Assembly (NCBI RefSeq): GCF_036227265.1
Contig: NZ_CP109446.1
Location: forward strand, 6,837,001 to 6,901,000
Length of the DNA stretch: 64,000 nucleotides
DNA from: Streptomyces sp. NBC_01476
Lineage (GTDB): Bacteria > Actinomycetota > Actinomycetes > Streptomycetales > Streptomycetaceae
Reading direction: 5' to 3'
Shown here: positions 31,682 to 42,100 of the stretch, piece after piece
How the letters are laid out: each line of letters starts with the position of its first letter
How positions within the stretch are numbered: position 1 is the first letter of the stretch
Program-made: the position numbers and the translations under genes
The notes under the pieces: generated by a model
Told to the model about the DNA's origin: nothing
Databases searched by the model: none
What the model saw: only the letters and a program-made list of their open reading frames with translations

Positions 31682-32443
31682 TGTCGCCCCTCCTCCTGTC
31701 TAACTTGCGCCTCGGTGCAAGGTTTTGCCCGTTGGCTCTACATGGCCTACCTGTCCCACGTCGGCGCTCTTTCGAGCCCAGCTACAAAGCTGGTATCCGC
31801 CGAGTTATACCCGGAGGAGGAGAATCCCCAGGGCCCGAGCTTTCCTCTGGGCTTTCGCCCCAGCGGCATTCGCTTCTTGGGACATCCTGTTCCCGCACCG
31901 GATTTCTGCCTTCGTTGCCTCCGGCTTACCGGCTGACCAGCCGGACCCGTACGGGGTTCCCGTGTTCCACTGCCAACAGTTACGTTCGGACAGGGCGCCC
32001 TCTCTAAGCCGACTCCCACGGTGACCTACGCTGGAAACCAGAGATTCCCTTGAGCCTCTTTCAATACAGCTCGCGTCGTGTCGCACTTCTCAATGCAAGG
32101 AGTTCCCACCGCCGACCGCTTTGCCATTGACGCGGTGTTCCTCATGTCGGCCCGTAAGGACAAGGGTTCGCTTTCGCTCGCCCGCTCGGACTTCCCCTTC
32201 GCTTGTGGCGTGATGATGGCCCATCGTGCTCTTGAGCTTGACCACCTCGGCTTGGCACCCCCGCGTCACCGCAGACGCACCCGAGGCTGGGGACCGGCCA
32301 TCGGTCACAGGCCGGGGCAGTCGACTCCTCTCCTTGCAACTACCACTGCATGACAGCGACTTCACGTCGCACTGAAAGCCCGAGGCTAACCAACCCACCA
32401 ACCAAAGCCACCGTTTACTGGACAGGCCCCACAGCCGATCCGA

Positions 32444-32470
32444 GGCCCTGCGCATGGTGCGCGCAGGGCC
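32444..32470. terminator. GC-rich hairpin upstream of the giant gene
   Basis: A 10-bp perfect stem GGCCCTGCGC (32444-32453) / GCGCAGGGCC (32461-32470) with a 7-nt loop. It could stop transcripts entering the giant gene from the intron side, or leftward transcripts. No T-tract. Confidence 0.45.
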
Positions 32471-32732
32471 CCTTGTGCATGCCAGAGGGCGGTTCCTCCT
32501 GCCGGGAGACGCCCGCTGCCGACAGGCGCCGCCGGGGCGGTCGTGGACATACGGGCAAAGTCGGCAGGCAAACGGGCCATTTGCGCTCGGGGTTTGGTGA
32601 CGTCCTGTTAACGAGGGTGTTGCCTGACGCTGGCGTCTTGTTCCGCAGTCACCGAGGGGCGCCGGAGTGGCCGCGACGGCGCGGCTCCGCCGGGAGGGGG
32701 CACCCAGTGCGCGCGTGTCGGGGACGCCGGCT

Positions 32733-33185
32733 GTGAGTATTGATCTGCCGCCTGAGTTGGACTGGGTGGCGAAGCTTGCGGTGGGTCAGTCGTGGCCGAA
32801 GGGTAATGAGGATCAGCTGCAGTTGCTGGCGCAGGCGTGGGTGCAGTCGGCGCGGGAGTTGGACCGGCTGACTGATGAGATCGATCCGGCGACGTCGGGT
32901 GTGCTGGATTCGCTGGGCGGGCCGGTTGCGGAGCAGTTCTCGGGGTTCACCCGGCAGATGCGGACGGTGCTGCCGAATGTGGCGCAGTCCGTGCAGGGGA
33001 TCGGGGATCTGTCGCGGAACGCGGGGGTGCAGCTGGAGTACACGAAGTACTCGCTGCTGATCCAGATGGTTTTCCTGGCGTACATGCTGTGGGAGCTGGC
33101 GTCGTTGGGGCTGCCGGAGCTGGACGGGGTGGTCATCACCGCGGTGCGGACGGTGTGTGTCAGGATCCTGCAGTCCCTGGCCCGT
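32733..33185. repeat. Right arm of the long inverted repeat
   Basis: Matches bases 453-1 read as reverse complement, beginning exactly at the GTG start codon of the giant gene. See the left-arm entry. Codes for the first 151 residues of the giant protein. Confidence 0.9.
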
Positions 33186-36100
33186 AATGTGGTGATGGGG
33201 ACGGCGTTCATGGCCGGCACGGATGTCGCGGTGCAGGTCATCCAGTTCCTTAAGGGTGACCGGACGTCGTGGAGCTGGGACAACACGCTGCAGGCCGTGG
33301 AGGGCGGGGCGGTCGGGGGTGCGTTCGCGGGGGTCTTCACCGAGGCGGCCAGGTTCCTGCCGCCGGGGTTCGGTGGTGTCCTGGGCCGGCAGCTGGGGGT
33401 GGGTGCGGCCACCGGGATCGCGACGACGCTCACGATGGGCGCGGTCAACGGCGACTTCGGCGATGCTCTCACCGACGGCCTGGCCGCCGCCTCGGGTGCT
33501 ATCGGGGGACTGTACGGGGGCCGCAGGGGCGGCCACGGCGAGGGCAGCGGACACCTGCCGCCCGCCCGCTTCGACCTGCCCCCCATGCCCGACTTCACCA
33601 AGAACTGGCCCGGCACGGACGGCACCGGCACCACCGGTGCCGGGCTGCCGCTGGATCCCGCACAGGTCACCGACGGAACCTGGGCACGCCGCCAGTGGCA
33701 ACAGCACACCACCACACCCACCACCGCCGGCACGGCTGCCGGTATTGGGGAGGGGGAGGAGGCCGGCGCCGGAGCGGGGGTTTACCGGCAGTGGGCCGCG
33801 GCCCGCACGGACCTGCCCGAGGAGATACGCGCCCGCGCGGTCAGCGCCGTCAGCGCCCACGACCACGCCTTCACCACCACCCCCGCCACAGCCACGCCCG
33901 TGCCCTCAGCGGCCGGGACCCACCGCCGCCTGGACCGCCAGGCCACCATCGAACAGGCCATCACCCGCGCCGAACACCACTTCGACACCGCTTACACCAC
34001 CTGGGCCACCACCCCCCACACCACGGAAAACACCCCCGGCGCACAGAAAGCGGACAACGCGGAGACGGGGCGGGCCGCCGACCCCCGCACCCACATCCGC
34101 ACCGTGCCCGGCGCCGCCCAGCGCATCCACGAAACCGCCTGGCGCACCCTCGAACACAGCCTCCGCACCACCACCGCCCTCCTGCCCGAACACACCTGGG
34201 ACACCCCGCCCGAGACCGTACTGCACACCATCGACCAGACCGCCGCACACAACACCCCCGCCCTCCGCCACCTCCTGGACCGCACCGCACACGACGACAT
34301 ACGCCACACCACCGCCCTGCACACCTTCGAACAGCACGTCCCCCCCGCCGGCCCCACCACCGGCACCACCACCCAGCTCACCCCCACCGGCCGCAACCAC
34401 CTCCGACAGCAATGGCTCCACCAAACCCACACCGACCACCACCACATCTTCGGCCCCCCCACCTTCCACACCTCATCCCAGGCGCCGGCACAACCCACCA
34501 CGGATCCCGCCCCGACCAGCAGAGACACAGCGCCAACCCCCCACGCCGACAACGAGCCCGCGCGTCCCACCGCGTCATCGCTCCGTACGACTGGCACGGC
34601 CTACGACCTGCCGCACACCGTGAGCACGCCCGGCCCGGAAGTCCGTACGGCCACGTCCACCGGTGACATCCGGGGGCCCGAGCCGCAGCGCGCCACCGAT
34701 GCCCAAGGCCCGGCTGCCCGCGGAGCAGCCGTAGCCGCGGAGTCCTCGGAGCACTCCGATTCCGCGGCCCAACAGGCTTGGCAGGAGCGGCTTGCTGCCC
34801 GGATTTCCGCACTGCCGCAGCAGGTGGAGGTGCAGTTGGCGAAGGAGGCCGCCGTACGCGACGCCGTGGACGTGGTCGGCGAGGCAGCCCGGGGATCCTG
34901 GCGGCAGGCCCTGCCGGACCTGGGCGACCGGTTCACCCGGACCTTCGCCCTTGACCGGCACGGCGCCGACAGCCGTGTCGAACGCGCCGTCTCACTCGCG
35001 CTGGCCCGCGACGCCCACACCCGCATCGACACCTGGGCCGCCGCGTCGAAGGACCCCTCCATCACGCCCGTGCCCAGCCCCCGGTACGTTGCCGAGGCGG
35101 CCATCGCGCCCGCGGCGGCACGGCACTACACCGCCGTCGCGGTGGCCCGCACCACCGCCGCGGACGAGGCCGCCCACGAAGCGCGCGCCCTCGCCCGCCG
35201 ACAGCCGGACAGCACGACCGAGTCCGTCGAGCGCGTCGTCCGGCAGCACACCGACCACGTCATAGCGCTGTTCGACCGGCTCTTCTCCGCAGCTGAACCG
35301 GGACCCGACACCCCGAAGCCGGCGGACATCCTCGACCGCGCCATCGCCACCTGGACCGCCGAGCGCGCCACTCTCACCACCCGCCTGTACGACGCCCTCA
35401 CGTCCGCAGTCCCGCAGGTGCCGATCGGGAGCGCGGAGCACCGCCCCTCTGGCCCGCCCCGGGCGCCGCACGACGCCGGGCCCGCCCAGCCGCCCCGCGT
35501 CACCGGCCCCCCGAGGGTGACGGCGGACGGACCCCGCGAGGCCGTCGATTCCCGCGCCCCGAACGAACGCCTGACGGCGGACGACGTCGTGCGGCTGGTA
35601 CGGCACGAGGTCAACCGGGCTCTCCGTGCGCTGAACCAGCCCCGTACCGTTTCCGAAGAGACAGTCAGAGCACGGCTGGCCATGGTGCCCGCCCATGTCG
35701 TGCGGCTGCCGCTGCGTGCAGTGGGCGACTGGATCGCGGGCACCCTCGTCAACCACGGCAATCCGCTGGGCCTGCACGGCGGTTCGCGGGGACCCAAGGA
35801 TCCCGAAACGGACTCGCAGGAGGGGGAGGGTGCCACGGCCGGGCCCTCGCACGGGCCGGCTCACGCGGCGGACATTCCCTCCTTCACCTCGGCGAGCGAG
35901 GACGCGCTCCTGCATCCCCTGCCGGACTTCGCGGCCCTGCGGATGGCGCGGACGCTGGTCCGGTTCGGCGCGGATCAGGACGACGCGCCGTACGAGGCCG
36001 CCGTACGGCAGGTCGCCGAGGTGGTGGGCGATCTCGATGCGGGGTTCCGGATGTGGGACCGGGGCGTGCGGGTCGAGGTCGGCCACGGCGGCACGGCCAC

Positions 36101-39100
36101 CGACCCGGGAGGCCGGGTTGTCCGGCTGGACGTCGCGGACCTGGCCGGCGACGGGCCCGGCCGGGCCGCCGTCGTCCGGGAGTTGGCACGGGCGCTGTAC
36201 ACGCACGGACTCGACGAGGGCGACCGGGCCGGAGTGGCCCTCGCCCATGTGCGGGCTCAACTCGCCGACGGGCGCGACCTGGTGGCGCCGACGGCCGACC
36301 ACTACTTCGCCGACCTTGCCCTCGCCCACCTCGACGGCTCACCGCTGTTCGCCCCCGCCGAACTCGACCCCCTGCTGGACCGCTTGTACGGCGACCACCC
36401 CACCACCCCTTCGGAGCCCGAACCGCTGGTTCCGCCACCCGCCCTCCACACCAACCGGCAGCGCTTTCCGGAACTGTTCGGCGCCGACGACGACTTCCTC
36501 ACCCGCCATGTCCCGGACCTCTCCCGTTCCTCGGCCAATCCCTCTGCCGGGACGAGCCGTTCGCACGGACAGGACCCCACCTCCAGTCGGCCCGCCGACA
36601 CCCGGAAGCCTGTGAACGGGCACGATGACCCGCTCAGCAAGGCCCTCCCCAGCAAGGACACGTCCAAGACGCCCGACACCAAGCAGCCCCCGAACAAGGG
36701 CAAGCGCCCCGTCCGCAGCGGCCTCGGCCCGGCGCGGGCCGGGGGCGGAGAGGGGCGCCGCGGGCTGGACGACCCGGGACGGGCCGAGCGGTGGCGGCGC
36801 CCGATCGGCGTGCCGCGGGCCGGACTGCCGTACATCCCGGCCGTGGTGGCGCGGCTGCGGGCGTGGGCGGGGGAGCTGGGCCACACCGTGCCCGACGCGG
36901 TGTGGGACCGCCTGCCGCAGCGGCTGCTGTCCAACTACCCCTTCATGGTGGCGAGTCGTGGCGACCGGCCGGAGGGTCTGCTGGTGCCGCTCGGTCCGGT
37001 CGAGGCACTGGTCAGCCTCGACCCCAGCGATCCGCGCCCGTACGAGGGCTCCGCCCCGGTCGACGGACGCCGGCTGTCGCCGATCGCCGAGGAGGGCGAG
37101 GGAGGAAGGGAGGGCGGGCCGTCCGACCGGGACGGCATGTTCGAGGACACCGACGCCCCGCAGCCGAAGGACGGCGACCCGCGCCCCTACCGCGCCACCG
37201 CCACCGTGAACTCCTCCTTCGCCACCGGCGGCCACACACAGACCGAGTCGGGCGGCACCTCGGCCACCCGGGTCGGCACCTCCATGGGCTACGGCATCGG
37301 CCTGCCCGGCGTTGCCCACCTGCTCAACCTCGGAGCGGGCGTCTCCGGTACGGCGAACGCCTCCAGCCGCTCCCGCACTCACCTCGCAGACTCCGAGCGC
37401 GGCCACGTGGAGGACAACCGAGACCAGCGCGGCCCGCGGCTGCTGTCGTACCGGGCGAACTGGCAGCTGCGGCTGCGACCGGTGGACCAGGGCGCCGGGT
37501 GGCCGCCGGCCCGCAGGGTGCGCGAGCAGGACGGCGAGTCGCTGCTGCTGTGGGTGGCGCGGCCGTACCTCGACCGCCCCGGGGAACAGATCGTGGCGAC
37601 CGGCCCGGATGTGCGCACCGATCGGATTCCCGGCACGTACTTCGCCTCCGGCCTGACCGGTCTGCCCGCGCTCTTCGACGGCATCGGCCGGGCGATGGCC
37701 GACGGCGGGCTGCCGCTGTCGGCCGACCCGCGCACCCGCGACGAGCTGGTGCACCGGCTGTGGAACCTGCAGACCTTCCTGGACGACGCCGTCAACAGCC
37801 GGCACGGCTACACCTTCCGGCTGCACGACCGCTACGGCCGGACCGTGGCGACCGTCCGCGTGCACAGCGAGCGGCTGCTGCCCGGCGAGGAGCAGGTGGT
37901 CGGCGCCACGAGCAGCACCGCGCACCTGGAGAACGTGCGCACCTCCATCGACGGCATCGGCGGCGGCCACACCCTCGCGCAGAGCTCTACCCTGACCCCG
38001 ATCACGGCGGAACTCGACATGCTGCCCAGCCCCCTCCGCCACCCGGACGCCGGACTCGGGGTGAACCTCAGCCTGTCGACCACCTGGAGCAGCTCGGAGG
38101 CGGTGGGCGCGATGCGTACCGGCCTGTGGGTGATGGTGCCCCGCTTCACCGGCCCCACCTCCGCCTACGTGGTCAGCTTCCGGCACCACGCGGAGATCGC
38201 GCTGCGCCGCGGCGGCGCGGACGAAGCGCGGCGGACCGACCCGGTGCGGGGTGAGGCCCTGATCCGCGTTCCCCGCCACGAGGCGTTCCGGCACGGCTTC
38301 CCCGTGGACCGCGACGCGCTGCGCGACACCGGCGCAGTGGTCGGTGACACCGTTCCGTACGACGCCGCCGTGCTCAAGGACGCCCCCTCGGCCGAGCAGC
38401 GCCAGGCCCGTCCGCTGCCGGCCCACCTGTCCGATCCGGTCCGCTACACCGGCATCGGCATGGGCCTGGTGGAGCTGCGCGAGCAGACCGCTGGCGACCT
38501 CTACGACGCGATCTCCGGAGTACTGAGCCGGCACGGCTTCCTGCTGCCGCAGCAGGACAACCCCATTGGCGGGCGGTCCTGGTGGCGGCTCGGCTCGGGT
38601 CTGGACAGCCGGGTCGACAACGAGGACCTGCTGCGCAAGTTCCTCGTCGACGGCCTGGCGGTGCACCACGACCGCATGCACCAGGACGGGCTGACACTGG
38701 TGCTGCACCGCAGGCGCGGTTTCGCCGGGGTGGAGTTCGACGTGGACGCCGCCCGCATCACCATCACCGCCACCCGCACCAAGCCGACCGAGTTCCTGGA
38801 CTCCGCCTCCGACCACCACCTGGTCAACCTCGCGATGGGCATGGACAGCGCCTCGGCCACCGCCGCCGGCGGGCACAGCGTCTCGGCGGCGCTGCGGGTC
38901 AAGGGCTTCTTCCGACAGCTGCTCGGGGGCGCGGAGGGCTTCGGTGTCAACTTCGGCCGCTCCGCCGCCGACTCGGTGTTCTACCTCAACAATCGGCCGG
39001 AGCTGCTGGAGTACGGCGGCGGCGACTTCCTGCGGGTGAAGGTCACCAGCACGTACACCGCGACGATCAGCTTCCAGCACAGCGGGGTGACCGGCCACGT

Positions 39101-42100
39101 CAACCCCGGGCGGCGCGACCCGGAACCGGTGCACGTGGTGGACCAGCCGGTGATCGCCCGCGTGCTGCCGATCGGCGACGGCGGAGAGGGCTACGCGCCC
39201 GGCACCAAGGACACCACGCCTGCCCGGGTGCTGGACCGGGCGGTCGTCTACCACCTGGACACCACAGGCTTCCGCCGGGTGCTCTCCGAGGCGATGGGTG
39301 CCGATCTGGACGGCCCGCAGGGCCCGGCGGCCCGCGTCGCCGACTCCATGACCGCTTCCCTTCGTGCCCACCTGAAGGAGGCCGCGTTCGGCGCCCTGAC
39401 CACCGACCAGGTCTTCAGCAACGGCCTGTTGCGCGACACGCACCTCGCGGTGGACGTGCGGGCGGCGCTCGGCCGCTCGGACTTCGTGGGCGCCAGCAGG
39501 AGGGACTTCGTGCAGGGTCTCATCAAGCTGTGGCTGGCGCAGTCCACCATCAGCACCTCGACCTCACGCGGAGTCAGCTGGATCCAGGCCGACATCACCG
39601 CCGGCGGGCCCAACGCAGCCGGTACCGTGAACACCTCCGGCGGCGCCGACGCGAGCCGGCGCTGGCAGTTCAACGCCTCGCAGAGCCACGGCGTCGCCGG
39701 CGCCAAGGAGCTGATCGCGCTCAGCTTCTCCCATGTCTACCTCTACCGTTCGCACGCCGACTTCACCCTCCACACCGTGCGTGAGGCGCACGGCAAGCTC
39801 GCCCCGGCCACCCACCGCCCGGACAGCCGCCAGGTCCGCGGCCGTGAGGTGATGTACCTGTTGCCCGAGCCCGAGGCGCTCGGCCACTACGCGAGCGGCG
39901 ACCTGCCGGTCTCTTCCGGGCAGCTGACCGACGCCATGGACCGCTGGTCCGAGGGCGAGCTGAAGCTGCATCCCAACACCGTGGCCGGCGTCCTCGCCCG
40001 CTGGCAGCAGACCTCAAAGGGCCAGGCCGCGGCCGGCCCGTACGCCGCCGAGCTGGAGCGGCGCCATCAGGCCGGCGAGGCCGTGGTGTGGGACGCCAAG
40101 ACCCGCAGCGAATTCGCCGCAGCCTTCCCGGACCTGGCCCTCGATGCGCGGAGCAACCCGCTGGCCGCGCTCCGGCTGCCGGAGTATCTGACCCGCCAGG
40201 ATGAGGGCGGCAGCCTGCTCGGCCACAGCAACGTACTGAGCATCGATCACAAGGACGGCGTCTCCACCGCCGACCTGTTCCGCAGAGCCGTCGACGCCGC
40301 CGCGCCCGGCCTGCTCACCCACAGTCCCGAGCTGTGGACCGCCCAGGGACGCCACATCGGACGGCTGCAGGGCTCGCTCGACACCGTTGTCGGCCTCTTC
40401 GGCCGGGGCCGTGACGACGCGGTCTACGAGGACCTGTTGTCGGCCAACGGCGTCGAGTTCTACCTCACCAACCAGGTCGGCTGGTTCCTCGCCGACGTGG
40501 TGAAGGTGACGCTGCGGGCCCGGCTGCTGCCCGGCGCCACCGTGGTGGGCGAGCGGGCCGACGCCGGCCTGGAGAACTACAGCCACCACTACACCAACAC
40601 CTCCGTCGGCACCTCCCGCGACGACGCCCAGTCCGTCACCGCGGGCAAGATCGGCGCTGCCCGCGCCGACGGTGGCGGCGGCGCGGCACTGGCCTCCCTC
40701 AGCCACACCCAACGCGGCACCAACCACGGCGAGGCCGGCGTCCAACAGAGGACGGTCTACTCCTGGAACGGGCTCTACGAGGTGCACGTCCCGCACCACT
40801 TCACCGCCACCGCGGTCCGCCTGGACATGGCCCACCGTCCGCTCAACGAGCTGGCCGTCGGCGGCTTCCGGGCCGCCCGGGGCCTGGGCGAGCCGGGCAT
40901 CGCCCGCGCCCGCGGCACCACCCGGCTGCAACTGCCGCGCGGCATCGTGGAAGCCCGCCCGCACGCTCAGCCCGACCCCCTGGCCGGCCTCGCTGAGCCG
41001 CCGGCCCCCATCGCCGGCCCGTCCCACAGCCACCTGCCCGCCCCCCTGCGGGACCTGCGGCGGCTCCCCGGCCTGCCCGGCGACGCCTACGTGGCCGGTG
41101 TGGTCGTCGACGACGCGCTGCCCGCCGCCCGCCGCATGCTGCGCCAGGCATTCGGCGGCAGCGCCGACGCCGAGCGCTACCGCGGCAGCCCCTCCCTGCC
41201 GGTGCTGCTCTCGCGCACGCACCTGGCCAACGTGCTGGGCCGGATGGGTCCCCGCGACCGTGTGCTGCTGGCCGAGCACCTCTTCCTGCCCGGCCGCTCC
41301 TCCTACGGTCTGCGGCTGTACCTGCAGAGCAGCGCCTACGACCTGCAGGTGCTCTCCGACATCGACGGCACCGGCACCGGCCGCTACAACAAGCACCAGA
41401 GCGGCACCACCGCCTCGGCGAGCACCGACCGCTGGCAGCCCAACCTGTCGGCCAACGGCAGCGCCGGCAGCCCCTTCACCAAGCACCCCGCCGACTTCGG
41501 TTCCGGCTCCACCAGCGCCAACCACCTCACCTCGCTGTCCCTGGCCGCAGCTGGCACCAACAACTACCGCCGCGAGCAGCACGTCAAGCAGCAGGGCGAC
41601 ACCCAGCTCGTCCGCATCCGGCTCCAATTGCGGCTGCACGCCCAGGGCTTCCATCACCACGTCTTCACCAGGCCGACTCCCGAGGGGGAGTTCACCAGCG
41701 AGCCGGTCAACGGCGAGATGTACGTGGAGATGTCGCGCGACGCGGTCACCCAGGTCCGCGCACAACTGACCGACCTCCACCGCGACACCGCACGGCAGTA
41801 CGCAGGCTGGCGCGGCGCCGCCGTGGCCCGTCCCCTCGACCTCGCCCCGCTGCTGCTGGAGGCCGCGACGGCCCGCGGCGCCGACGCCACCCGGGCCGAC
41901 CTCGCCGTCAGCCGCCTGGTGCGCCGGCATGTGGCGGACACCCCGGCCGGGATACCGCGCGGCCTGGCGCTCACCGTGGACGGCGACCGGCTCGCCCTCG
42001 AAGGGCACCGTGCCGTCCTGTACTGGGCCGTCAACACACTGGGCGACGACCACGCCGCCGTCCGCCTGGCCGATGCCGCCGCACCGCCCCCCGACGAGGT

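Larger units (their letters stand above)
29857..32372 (-). mobile_element. Group II intron (ribozyme plus encoded RT-maturase)
   Basis: Boundaries come from sequence. The 5' end on the minus strand is GTGCG (32372 downward). The 3' end shows a domain VI hairpin with a bulged A seven nt from the last base (…CTACCCGAC, 29857). Domain V is intact. The encoded RT lies between about 690 nt of 5' RNA (domains I-III/IV) and domain V. Total length is about 2516 nt, normal for ORF-containing bacterial group II introns. It is inserted at the edge of the IS1380 remnant. Confidence 0.8.
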
